From Podospora comata (Eukaryota; Ascomycota; Sordariomycetes; Sordariales; Podosporaceae): DNA of 64,000 bases. A program made the translations under genes and the position numbers. The notes under the pieces were generated by a model. It was not told the origin of the DNA. It did not search any database and was given only the letters and a program-made list of their open reading frames with translations. The stretch covers positions 62,001 to 126,000 of the forward strand of contig CP071494.1 of assembly GCA_017354895.1 (NCBI GenBank), given 5' to 3'. This document shows, in pieces, positions 1 to 10,264 of the stretch. Each line of letters starts with the position of its first letter. Positions within the stretch are counted from its first letter, which is position 1.

Positions 1-533
1 AACTGTTTACCCAGCATCTTGCTACGGTGTTCGCTTGGGCATAATCACTTGGCGAACTGAGCACTGACAACGCCGAGAGTTTCGAGTTTTACCCTGTCTC
101 AGATAGAATTCCCAGTAGGAATTCTGGAGGTCAAGGCGAATAGCCGCCAGTGGAAGATGCCCCGGTTAATACGGATCTCGTGATATAGCCGACATCCAAG
201 TCAATCCGAGTCAGTACACAGTCTGGCAGTGTCAAATGAAAAAAGTCAAAACAGTTGTATTCTCTATCGATGGTCGTGATGCAGAAATGCTGATGCTGGT
301 GATGCTGATATCCAATATCCCAAATGTAATCCCAATGCTGTCCTCACAAAGTAGGTACCCAAGCCCAAAAATCGTAAATGTATCCCAAAGAACCGCGGAC
401 CACTAAAAGCCGCACAGAATCGAAGAAAGAGTGACCGATGGACTCCTGAGGTGAAGCTCAGTGAACCAGAGGCTGGTTGAGAAAGAAAAGGGGCGCTGCG
501 TGCATCCCGGGAGGTCATGTTGATGCGCCGGCT
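1..533. other. Intergenic, left edge
   Basis: I see no supportable gene, RNA or repeat in this stretch. It lies beyond the 3' end of the small gene that follows on the minus strand. Short open frames here lack fungal codon bias and any recognisable motif. Confidence 0.5.
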
Positions 534-970
534 CTAGTACCCGTCGGCTTGGGCAACAACAGTCCAACCGTCATCCTTACCCACGACAGGCTTGGGGGTG
601 GAAGAGGTGATGGTGGAGCCAGAACGAGCGGCGTCGGTAGGATTAGAGCTGCACTTGGTGTAGCCGTCGGTGACGAGAACTTGCACACCGGCAGGAAGGA
701 CCATGCGGCCGGTGCCCTGGGACATGAGGATCACATCCTCTTCGGTACCGGTGCGCTCGCCCTTGAGAAAGACGATGGACTTGCAGCCCTGAAAGTCGAA
801 TGTGCGCTCATAGTTGCGGGCGGGGATTTCGACGTAGTTGCTGAGGTCCGCAGAGGTGAAGACGGCTTCGGTCTTGTCCGACCAGCGGCGACGCTTGGAC
901 AATGTCAGTCTTTCATTTGCGCATGCGGTTCGAGTCAGGGGAGACCTACAAGTTCCTGGGCGTCAATCAT
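534..970 (-). CDS. Small conserved-looking protein of unknown function, two exons
   Basis: The product is about 126 residues and I do not recognise the family. Exon 1 (970-950) encodes MIDAQEL. A 56-nt intron (949-894) starts with GTAGGT, carries a CTGAC branch-like site and ends in AAG. Exon 2 (893-534) continues in frame with RRRWSDKTEAVF. The body is rich in beta-type residues, with stretches such as FDFQGCKSIVFLKGE and GRMVLPAGVQVLVTDGY, so a compact cytosolic fold is likely. There is no signal peptide and no membrane segment. Codon use is typical of the real genes around it. A longer frame on the opposite strand over the same bases has no such features and is a shadow. The start was chosen because it gives a good splice junction and sits just upstream of a GT donor. 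Confidence 0.6.
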
Positions 971-1788
971 GTTGATGGTGGTAAGCGGTGGTGGGTGGGA
1001 AAAGGTTGATGAGTGAAGATGTGATTGTGTCTGGGAGGAAAGAGAGGTCAGTCGTCCATGAACAACTGCTCTCTATTTAACAACCATCTTGCACTCTTGA
1101 GCAGGTCTCCTGATACCCACCGAGAATCTCCACGATGCAAAAGCGAAACCCGCTTCCTGCCCAAAGTCTCCAACACGGCATGCACCAATGTGCTGACATC
1201 CATAGACATTGCAGATGACTGGGCCCACGCGCCAAGGATGGAGTGCCGTCGCCGTGTACCCAATGAAGTTTGTACAAGAAAATCAGCCAGAGCCCAACCC
1301 CAAACACGAACACACTTAGGATCTACTTTGGAGCCCAAAAGACCGTTCCCCGCTGTGATAACGGGGCCCAGACTGCCAGAGTCTGCCGAGTCTGCTAACG
1401 TGGACGGCCTTGGCAGGGCGATTGGCGATTAGCGCGGGCCCATATCGAGTGGCATCGTGACGTGGCTGTTGTGGTGTCTCTGACCGACACTTGTCATTGG
1501 CCTCTCCTTGGCAGGGCGAGTGGAGAAGGGAGCGACACATCACGATCGATCGATTCCCGCCAGTGTCCACACACCTGACTCGTCTGATTTGGGATTTAAG
1601 CGCGCTGTAGTGCTGAGGCTGCTGCAAGCCTGCAAGATGCACAAACGAGCAACTGATCCAAAAGTTCAGCTGTCTAAACACAGTTAGGCGATTCGCAGTG
1701 TTGCAGCGAACTTGGGAGCGAGTGGAAGGTGCGAGGGGATCAAGGCAAGACCAAGCCTTGATGAAACTCTACACTACTGATATGCTGT
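971..1788. other. Intergenic between the small gene and the DUF1996 gene
   Basis: This is the promoter side of the small minus-strand gene and the 3' side of the DUF1996 gene. A TTAAATA-like box near 1076 on the minus strand lies about 100 nt upstream of the ATG at 970 and could act in its promoter. I see nothing else. Confidence 0.4.
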
Positions 1789-2785
1789 CTAGTGCATCTT
1801 CATCATGTCAACACTTGTAAGATAGTCACTTGTTCCCTTTGCCGGCTCCCGATCTTTTGGCCCACATGCTGTCCCGGCTTTCCCTTCCCCCCTAGCGCCG
1901 TCAACTCTCATCCACTGGTTGCGGCTCGTGGCCTTCAGCAGATTTTTCTGGGCATCATCAAACCACCCATTGATGAAATCCCCATGAAAGCAGTACCCTT
2001 CGCCAACTTCGCCGCAAGCCAACTTCAGAGGTGGAGTGCCGGACCAGCCTTTGGGAAGCAGGCTGCGAACATTGTATCGAACAGAGAACCGGAGCTGCGG
2101 AATTCGTTTCATACCTGAGGGACAACGGCCACCGTTCGCTGCGGTGTAGGCATAGTTCTTGATGTTGCTTGTCTGGGCGCAATCCGGAAACCGAAGAATG
2201 ACTTGGATATTGCCGTTGCACGTCACGCGAGGCATGAGAGCTCGATTACGGTTCTGTCTGTCCTCAGGCCCATTTTCACACCACCATGTCAGACCAGTGG
2301 TGCCCTCGTTCACATCACTCTGGCTTCTCGCTGTTGCATTTCCTGCAATGGCAAAAAAGTCTTGTGGATATGGAATCTCGGCCTTGTCGATGTTTTCATA
2401 GTATGTGCTGAACATGCCCGGATTCACCTCCACAAAGTCGGTTGGTCCCCGTACATAGTAAAGGGTTGGAATCCCTTCAATGTTGATAATTTTGGTCTCG
2501 CCTTAGCCGCCTGACACATGAAGAACAAGCAGAATAAGAAAACTTACAGTACACTGACAAATCGTTGGGGTTCTCTCCAGAGGCACAGCCTTTCTGCAGG
2601 TCGGCCGTGGTGGGCAGGTCTTTGGTCACAGCATCGGATCCAAAGAATGAGTGCATATGAGAACGGTACTGCCCAGGATAAACGATAGGATCAATATTCT
2701 TGACCATGAATCGCTTGTGGCGGATGTCAGTATATGCCGTCACGACCGCCGCCAGAGCGCATGCAACAGCTGTCGAGACGATCAT
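1789..2785 (-). CDS. Secreted DUF1996 domain protein
   Basis: This is a predicted secreted protein of about 307 residues with a DUF1996 domain (PF09362), a fungal extracellular family of unknown biochemical role. Exon 1 is 2785-2548 and exon 2 is 2474-1789. The 73-nt intron starts GTAAGT, has a CTAAG branch-like site and ends AAG just before GGATTCC, which restores the family motif Y-W-x-P-T-L-Y-Y across the junction. The N-terminus (MIVSTAVACALAAVVTA) is a clear signal peptide, followed by the family's RSHMHSFFGSDAV segment near residue 45. Other family marks are LTWWCENG, an FPDC-type cysteine segment and HGDFINGW near the C-terminus. The length is close to the minimal DUF1996 unit, without the C-terminal WSC or Ser/Thr extensions that some members have. 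Confidence in the family is high; the substrate or partner is unknown. Confidence 0.85.
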
Positions 2786-3627
2786 GATGGTGTTGAAACT
2801 GATAGTTTAAAGTGTCGATGACAGTCAATACATCAACATTCAGAATGCGATGATCCCCTTTTATCTGTTTTGGTAACAGTGAACCGTAAGAAACAGGGTT
2901 GTCGTGATATGTTTGGGGCTGGATATGCCGGTACTCACCATGGAGCCTGCCAACCGCAATGCTGGGCTGAGTATCTACCGCAGAGATAAGCAACGGAATC
3001 ATGAGAGAGTATTGGTGGCATTTTCCTTTCCATGCCTCCGGTTATAGGGAAGTATAGTCGAGCACAGATGCTTCCACCTATCGTGACATAGCATTCCTGC
3101 TGCTTGATTCTTGGAAATACATTAGGCTGACCTTGAAGGCAATATACTCCATGCAACCCTTCATAACAGAGTTCACAATGAAAACGAGTTCCGGCAGTTG
3201 ATAGGTAATCACCAAATCTCTGTAAACTAGTGGCAAGATGTGCTTTTTCGAATCTGCGTTATGAATAAACTCCCCCGAGTTCGTCGCTAACTACCTACAC
3301 ATTTCTGCTTCAGGCTGGAAAGTATGTAGGTATTCGACAATACGGTATTTTCAACAAGCTCTGATTGTGATCCACACATAGAAGAAGGCACAAACATTAT
3401 CCCCATAAGACCAACAGCCTATATATCTATGAAAGTCAGAACGGGGTGTTGGGAGGCGTGGTCTACCTTGCTTCGAAACCCCCTATCCAAACGACATTAC
3501 AGGTACGATTTTATTGAGATTATATTTTTTCCACCCATTCTTCGTGTTTTCTTTCTACAGAGTACCTATCCACCACTCTTTTCATTTCCTTGATTTCCCT
3601 TCAAGTTGTCGTCCCATATGCAATAAC

Positions 3628-3982
3628 TGTCGACTTACACATTTCTACCTAAATAGAAAATAAGCCTCCTAACTATTTTCGAAAGATAGTAAGTACCTTT
3701 CGAGGCCCGTTAATGTCACTAAGTTGAGGTGCCAATAGGTCAAGGCCAGTACTGTATTCCTGTAGCTAATGTAATCGTAAGATAAAGAAGGAAACAGGAA
3801 AGGAAGGTTTGTGTGTGGCCCGTCTTGCTCTCCAAGATATCCTTGTCCTGGCCTGTGCCTTCCTCCTGCTCTCCCATTGGCCACAGCCTCCCTGCTCGCC
3901 TATTGGTCGCAGCCTTCTTCCTGCTCCCTCTGCTCCCTGCACCCCTAACCCTGTCCCGTGCTCTCTGCCGCATGCCGTCACA
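3628..3982. repeat. Candidate solo LTR fossil, low confidence
   Basis: A 355-bp segment begins TGT and ends ACA, with the short inverted ends extended to TAACTGT/ACAGTTA. Its base composition differs from the flanks, with purine- and pyrimidine-rich strings around 3830-3960. Size and TG..CA ends fit a solo long terminal repeat of an LTR retrotransposon. I see no clean target-site duplication and no internal element parts, so this is only a suggestion. Confidence 0.2.
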
Positions 3983-4953
3983 GTTAACGACCATTCGAGA
4001 CCATTTAGTTATATTTCAGGGTATAGTTGCAGATGCTGCTCCAGGTATATTGACTTACATTTCTTTACAATGTCAGACTCTCTCCATAGCATGCCTCTCA
4101 AGAGGCTTGGAAAATAAGGTCATGACCCCCTGGCATCGATGTATTTGTACCAAGGTCTCAGAACCTTTAAGGGGTCAGAAAACCACTAAGTAAATTTTCT
4201 TCCGTACAAATAGCGGCTATAAGCTGCGTGATAGCCATGAGTGGTCTGTCCCAAAAGCTGCTGGTCCCCTACCTGAGTCCATCCCATTGAGTGAGCGAAA
4301 ATGGTGGAGGGTGCGAATCGTGCGATACGAAAATTGTAGCAGCTTGATTTGCAGATGAGGCATGGAAACACTAAAGAGATCACGAAAAGAGATTCTTCGT
4401 TGCAATGAACTACGTTGGCTTGAAGGGAGTCGAGACCATTATTAGCCTCAAAACTCAATGTACAACGATGCGAAAGGCTGGAAGTGCACCAGTTCACGAC
4501 CATACTGAAGCACTGGGTTATTCTCCACCCATTGTTCTCCTACAAATCACATAGCAGTATCAAGTAATGGCACAAGAGAAGTTGGCTGCCACGGATGACA
4601 GCAAATTATGTTGGACTGGTGACCTAGGAAAGTCACTGGCTGCGAAAATGAGGCCAAAATTGGCCAGAAAATAGTAAACAAATTAGTATTTTTTTTAAGT
4701 TGGTTGTTGGTTAAAAAGAAAAAGTAAGAAAATCCAGCCCCAAGAGCAAAACCGGTGTGGGTCTGGGAAAACCCAGGCCCTTCAGTGTCCCACAAATTAA
4801 GATGCTCCAACCGCTTAGAAGTCTTCAACATGTCGTTGCACTACGTGATATTGTATTAACGGCTTGTCTAATGGGTACAGGATGTCAGGGTCCAAATAAC
4901 CTGTGAGAAACGATCAACCATAGCAATCGCCACGTAGTGAAACGGTCATAGTG

Positions 4954-4984
<31 letters not shown>
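4954..4984. repeat. T18-A13 homopolymer palindrome
   Basis: A run of 18 T is followed directly by 13 A, then GAGAGAGA-like sequence. The tract could mark the tail of an old retroposed sequence or simple slippage. It is also a place where read errors are likely, so the exact counts are uncertain. Confidence 0.8.
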
Positions 4985-5471
4985 GAGAGAAACAGGGTTC
5001 GTAGTGCAGGCCTTGGTAAGCTTGTCATACTTGTTTTTGGTGTTGAAATGAAGCTCCGTATTTCCTGATAAAGACTCAAAGGATCTTGACTCAACGCGGG
5101 GTTAGCCTTTGTATATATCCCGTCTTCTTTAGCCGCTGCAGTTATGCCGAGATGCTGTTTATCCGTGAGCAGCTTGTCGTTGAGCGGACCAATGGCAAGT
5201 TCACCTCGGTTTCTCGCCCGTTGTTATGGGGTATCATTACATAGAGTCGGAAGAGATGAGACCAGAAGAAGAGCGTTGGATGATACTGTCACAGTGTAGG
5301 AGCCGGTTATTTGTTGACCAGGCGTACACGAGCACATCGAAAATGGGATAGGAAGCTCCCAAGACGAATCCTTCACGCTGACAAGTCAAGCTGTTAGCTC
5401 TTTAATAGTGTGCACATTCCCTTTCATAGAAACCACATTTCTCCAAGAGACCAAACCAGCCGGAAAACACC

Positions 5472-6785
5472 TTGAAGCTCGACAAGATGCTGTTTGTGGG
5501 ATTCTGGCTGATGGCCACGGCCTCAGCCGTCGTTATACTTCCAGGGGGAGAACCAAAGCCCTACACAAGCCAGTATCCGATCTTGGCAACAACAGAAGAC
5601 GCCTACTTTCGTGAATCCGCCCCCAATGAACTTTGGAGCGTCAACAACACCGTCAAGGTGATTCTGAGCTCACACTTGACCACCAACATATCCAATGATG
5701 CCGGGCTGTATCCTTCTGGTGACTCTTTCATTCGCGGCGCAATACAGGCGTGGGGTGAGCATTTGCACCTGGTCGTGCGCCCCGAAGAGGTTTGGTTCAC
5801 CATTTTGGTGCAGATGAACTTTTATATGACATCTCACGCCGAGGAAGTTCGAGAGCTATTCGTCTATCACCAAGGACAACGGGAGATTCTCGTCGAGGAT
5901 CTCACATGGTACCGCATTTTAAGCCGTTTCAGAACAGAAATTCAAGCGAGAGTCAAAACCGATTGGTTGATGGACTGGATCATGCCCAACTTCTCAACAA
6001 CAACCGAGAGCGACGTCATGACGGCCAATATCCTAATGATGGGTCTGACCAAAGCCTATTTCAAATACATTGGCAAACCTGTCTGTGGTCTACCATCGGT
6101 TACGCTGCTCGGCGAGCTTTCAGACTGGCAGAAGATCCTAACAAAGCTCGATCGTCTGCCTGACTTTGGCCCGGAGCCCGAAGAATACAAGGCCAGACTC
6201 CGTCCTATTCTTTCGAGATTTGTCACAAGCTTCGAACAGCCCGATTCACCCGCCACGCAAGAGTTTTGGAACCAAATTGTGACAGGAAGAGCGGGCAAAG
6301 TGTGCGGATCACCGCCAGTATTTCTCTCTGGATGGATCACGGGCTTCTTTTTCTGGAACGAGAACGGCCAGGCTTTCGCGCGTCAAAAAGGCGACATGTT
6401 GACACTTGATGGCATCTCCTATCCCGTTCTTGACCTCGAATTTGCACCAGTGGGATACGCAAGAGCCCCATTTGTGATGCGGAACTACCAAGGTCAAGGG
6501 GACTTCCCTGCATACGTCGCGGCTGGCAATCTAGGGAAGCAGGTCACAACCGGTCCCCCGGCCGGGTACAAGGAGGCATTGCTGAGGACTGGTGGCAATG
6601 TTAGCCTTGCCGACGACAAGGCTAGGCATGCGACTCTGAGGCCCTTGAGTGCATGGATGCTGTACGGCCCCCTCAGTCATGAGCCCCGATCAGGTTGGTT
6701 CAAGGAGGATGAGTTGATGGATATTCAGATGAGTGTCAAAAAGTACATGACTGGAGACACGTGTGGTTTGCTGGCCGCTCCTTGA
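5472..6785 (+). CDS. Secreted DUF4419 domain protein
   Basis: This is an intronless gene for a 437-residue protein of the DUF4419 family (PF14388), whose activity is not known. The N-terminus has a short charged start and a hydrophobic run (MLFVGFWLMATASAVV) that should act as a signal peptide; a second ATG at 5487 would give a shorter signal. Family segments visible in order are the WGEHLHLVVRPEEVWFTIL block near residue 95, with the neighbouring AEEVRELFVYHQG, and the CGLPSVTLLGELSDWQKIL block near residue 205. The typical FFFWNENG segment lies near 295. Three NxS/T sites in the first 70 residues fit an exported glycoprotein. Many DUF4419 proteins of fungi lack signal peptides, so secretion is a point of interest here. 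No cofactor motif is visible. Confidence 0.8.
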   Translation: MKLDKMLFVGFWLMATASAVVILPGGEPKPYTSQYPILATTEDAYFRESAPNELWSVNNTVKVILSSHLTTNISNDAGLYPSGDSFIRGAIQAWGEHLHLVVRPEEVWFTILVQMNFYMTSHAEEVRELFVYHQGQREILVEDLTWYRILSRFRTEIQARVKTDWLMDWIMPNFSTTTESDVMTANILMMGLTKAYFKYIGKPVCGLPSVTLLGELSDWQKILTKLDRLPDFGPEPEEYKARLRPILSRFVTSFEQPDSPATQEFWNQIVTGRAGKVCGSPPVFLSGWITGFFFWNENGQAFARQKGDMLTLDGISYPVLDLEFAPVGYARAPFVMRNYQGQGDFPAYVAAGNLGKQVTTGPPAGYKEALLRTGGNVSLADDKARHATLRPLSAWMLYGPLSHEPRSGWFKEDELMDIQMSVKKYMTGDTCGLLAAP

Positions 6786-7788
6786 TGTCAGTTATTGTTA
6801 GTTTTCACAGCCTCAAAACAGTTTGGCTGTTCATCCTGCACTGGCTTGAAACTGCCTCATCCCATGTCCGCCTTGAACTCATGGTGCTGAGGACCCACTC
6901 ATACATTATATTGGCCATCCTGAAACATGAACGTATATTTGGGGCTTCTGCTGGGTCAGCTTCCAATTCTGAGGCCTCTTGATATCTTTACTCGCTACCA
7001 TGTTCTGGGACTCCTCCTTACGGCAAAGTTCAAAGCAAAACTGTGCCGCAGATCTAGCCAAGTCATTCGACAACCTGCGAACCTCACAGTCAGTGCACAT
7101 CTAGGCGCTCATGGCCCCTGCTTTGTCAGAGGCTTGCAGTGTCCCCAACTATTGAAATCCTTTGATCCTTCGCCATTAGCCGTGCAAAAAAGGCATAGCT
7201 ACTTCGCCACTCTACACATGACCTCCTTCAATTAGGTAGATCATCATCCCAGACTCGAGATGCTGACCGGAAGTTTCGGAAACCGTATTGCATATGCATT
7301 GCTCTTGGCATCAGCAAGGCGTGCAAGGTGTAGGTCTTGAATTCCCATCATTGGACCTTTGCCAAGTTGAGGACTGAGTTGTCAGCCCTTGTGGTCATAT
7401 CTACCAGAACAATTCCATGGAAAAGCAATCTTGTCATTGACCGAGAAGGAGCGGTGAAAGATAACAGAGGACACCAAAGTGTGTAGTTACCATAAGGTAT
7501 GAAGTATCAGGAGCTACGTCTCTGGCCTGAGGTTTTCTAAGTTGCTTGTGCGAGACCACACAGACGACCCCGTAATTTGATTACGATGATTATAAAAGTA
7601 AGTACTTGGCAGTACTGCAAAGGATTCAGGCACAGCAAGACCCATGACTGTTGATGGTGTCGATGAGCATAAACCTGGCAGATAGGTAGGCAAGGGAGGT
7701 AGGTAGGCAACTATATGTATCTGTAAGAGACGAGAACTAGAATTACCATGCAGCTGCTGAAAAGCTCACAGGTACACCTTACTCCAAC
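6786..7788. other. Intergenic before the S8 peptidase
   Basis: No gene is supportable. It holds a cluster of TAGGTAGG words at 7681-7710, about 80-110 nt upstream of the peptidase ATG. I see no clear TATA box. Confidence 0.4.
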
Positions 7789-9347
7789 ATGCATCAATTC
7801 AGAGTCCAACTCGCCCTTTGCTGGCTTCTAGGGGCTGTTTCTCTCTCAACTACTCGCGCGTTATCCACCCCTTCCAGCCGAACAGTGTCACCAGGAAATT
7901 CGATTATTCCCGGATTGTCGATTGCCGTCAAGATTGATAGAGCAGCCGCGGTCTCCTCGCGCTCTCTGGGCGGCATCAAGTCCGTCGAACAACTGATTCG
8001 AAACGCTCAAACAGACTCTCGGCTGAGCAAAAGAGAGGTAGAATTCACCGTTCATCCTCTCATCACCACCGTGTCACCAAAGAGAATCACTCAGTTGGTT
8101 GAGAGAGCGACTGTCCTTAACCCAGACTACGTCCCAACAGATTTCAGTACATGGTATCAAGTTCTTTTTCCGGAACCCGAGAGCGAGGACAACCAAACTC
8201 TCCATGACCTTCTGGCTACGCTCTCTGGCTACCAAGAGGTAGCAAGCTGCCATCCACTCGGTGGCGGCATCCTCCCCGCCGTGGACCCCAGCAATGACCC
8301 CCTATTTCCAAGCCAGGGCTATATGACGCCAGCAGGGGAGGGTATCAACGCGCCATACGCATGGGGATTCCCCGGTGGCGATGGAGCCAACACTACCATC
8401 ATCGACATTGAGAGGGGTTGGAAGCTGGATCATGAGGATTTGGTACGCTACATCTATCCATCTCCCTTGGTAGCTTGTCACGCTCTTACTAACAGACACG
8501 ATGTTGACAGGTGGATGCTAATATCACACTTCTAGCCGGGTTGAATGTCAAAGACAGATATCAATCCAATTACAGGCACGGAACAGCCGTTCTCGGTGAA
8601 ATGCTCATGGTGGACAACAACATTGGCGGCGTGGGCATCATCCCTGGAGCTCAGGGGCATGTTGTCGGGGTGACGCGTGTTGTCGGCGGCGGCCCTTTTG
8701 AGAATTATCCCGAGGCCATCCTGGATGCCGTCGATGCTCTTGGCTTTGGAGATGCGATATTGCTTGAAATTCAGGTTCCCGATGCCAACGGCAACATGTT
8801 TCCCGTCGAAATCATCGATGCCGTGTACGACGCCATCTCCCTTGCAACCTCCCTGGGAATTACGGTCATTGAGCCAGCTGGCAACGGTCAGCAAGACCTG
8901 GATGCTCCAATCCTTCGCATTGGCAGCGCAACCCCAGCGTCTATTCTCAACCCGAGTAGTCCCGAGTTCCGCGATTCGGGCGCCATCATGGTTGGCGCAG
9001 CGACGTCGACGATACCTCGGACCAGAGTACTCGAGTCCAATTACGGGGCACGCATCGATGTGCATGCCTGGGGCGAAAACATTCTCACCGCCTCAGTTGC
9101 GGGTTCGGCCGACGATATCGACACCTACTTGCCCTTTGACGGCACATCGGGAGCCGCTCCCATCATTGCCGGCGCAGCCCTCAGCGTTCAGGGGATGATC
9201 AGTGCCAACCACGGGACAAAGTTGGATGCACTTGTACTCCGAGACCTGATCAAGATTGATGGAACACCCACCTCTAATCCATCCGTCGACAAGCTAGGAG
9301 TGCAGCCTGACCTTCGTGCGCTCATTGACGGAGGCCATCTTTTGTAG
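7789..9347 (+). CDS. Secreted S8 family (subtilisin-like) serine peptidase
   Basis: The product is about 496 residues from exons 7789-8442 and 8511-9347, with a 68-nt intron (GTACGC ... TTACTAACAG/ GACAG). The intron removes an in-frame extension that would end in a stop. A signal peptide is present (QLALCWLLGAVSLSTTRA). The catalytic triad of peptidase family S8 can be read as Asp206 in IIDIERGW, His241 in RHGTAVLG and Ser431 in DGTSGAAP, with the oxyanion Asn343 in PAGNG. The Asp block (D-I-E-x-G-W-x-L-x-H-E-D-L) differs from the usual D-T/S-G form of fungal proteinase K and subtilisin-like enzymes and resembles S8 peptidases known mainly from bacteria. The N-terminal ~190 residues, before the triad, may be a propeptide. 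It probably cleaves extracellular protein; substrate preference cannot be read. Confidence 0.85.
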
Positions 9348-9610
9348 TCAGAAAATCTTTCTCTACCTTATTAGTCTATGGAGTGATAGTAGCTACCTAC
9401 TTTGCTTAGTTTCTCATCATGAGAGTCTGTAAAATGCACTTACTCCGTCTGAGTACCTTATGTACAGTTTGAACCTGCCCTGACATCAGCCCAACGCCCC
9501 GAATCCTGCACATCGCTGACCGAAAACAGTTACACCTAGCAGTATCGTGTGTCAGCACGTAAACCTAGGTAAGACACGTTGGAGGCCAACAGGCCTCTAC
9601 CTCTTGAAAC

Positions 9611-10126
9611 ATGAAACCCCAAGCTATCCTTTCGGCGCTGGCGGGAAGTTATGAGCTGCTCATTTTCACCAGAAACAGAGCCAACGACAGCGTTGAGATA
9701 CCAACCGCCCAAAGCCCATATGCCTTCACTGGTCTGCTCATATACACAAGCAGCGGCTACATGTCCGCGCACATGACATCGTTCAATATCTCCAACCTTT
9801 CCGACGACGGAGCAAATATGGTCTGGCCCCCTCGAAATACCACAGATCTTGACGACGCGTGGGCCGTTGTTGCCAAAACTACGCTTGCATATGCTGCCAC
9901 CTTGTCGATTAATCCAGAGGTTCCGTCCACCAAAGAGTCCGGAGCTGTCCTGCATGGCCCGCTTCATGTCACAAACATGCCCGCATGGGTCGGTGGGACT
10001 CAAAAACGGAATTACAGGGTGGTGAAGCACAAAGGCCAAAACGGGGGCACATTCTTGAGACTCAGCGCACCTGTGAACGCAGACGCTACGGTTGAGAGTA
10101 CGCTTTGGTGGAGAAAACTGGACTGA
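9611..10126 (+). CDS. Lipocalin-like domain protein
   Basis: This intronless gene encodes 171 residues that fit the lipocalin-like domain family (PF13924). Marks are the opening LAGSYELLIFTR, then YAFTGLLIYTSSGYMSAHM, which matches the family's G-x-L-x-Y-T-x-x-G-Y-M-S-A core, and a C-terminal strand-rich segment ending in LWWRKLD. There is no signal peptide, so it is probably cytosolic. Family members often bind small hydrophobic molecules or lie near secondary-metabolism genes, but no partner is obvious here. The neighbouring S8 peptidase ends 263 nt upstream on the same strand, with no sign of shared expression. Confidence 0.75.
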   Translation: MKPQAILSALAGSYELLIFTRNRANDSVEIPTAQSPYAFTGLLIYTSSGYMSAHMTSFNISNLSDDGANMVWPPRNTTDLDDAWAVVAKTTLAYAATLSINPEVPSTKESGAVLHGPLHVTNMPAWVGGTQKRNYRVVKHKGQNGGTFLRLSAPVNADATVESTLWWRKLD

Positions 10127-10264
10127 TGGTGTTGGGGCTTACCGTGACTGCTTATTCGCCATTGAAACAGTATTCCAGGACAAGATGTACCTAGCTTTTG
10201 ATCATTTTTCAAAGGCAATAATTGATGCTGTTGCTTGAGTGGCAGACAAACTAACGCAAGCAAT

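Larger units (their letters stand above)
2786..5471. other. Gene-poor AT-rich intergenic region
   Basis: About 2.7 kb with no supportable gene. Composition is more AT-rich and patchier than the flanks. A candidate solo LTR (3628-3982) and a T18/A13 tract (4954-4984) are listed separately. Several short overlapping frames between about 3660 and 4500 lack codon bias and motifs. Confidence 0.5.

Noticed and set aside
477-1016. Long plus-strand frame over the first small gene
   Set aside because: It is antisense to a spliced gene with better codon use and has no domain.
2475-2513. Earlier AG acceptors in the DUF1996 intron
   Set aside because: The first (after 2511) brings a stop at once, and the one at 2503-2502 lacks the family Y-W-x-P-T-L-Y motif. 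The later acceptor restores it.
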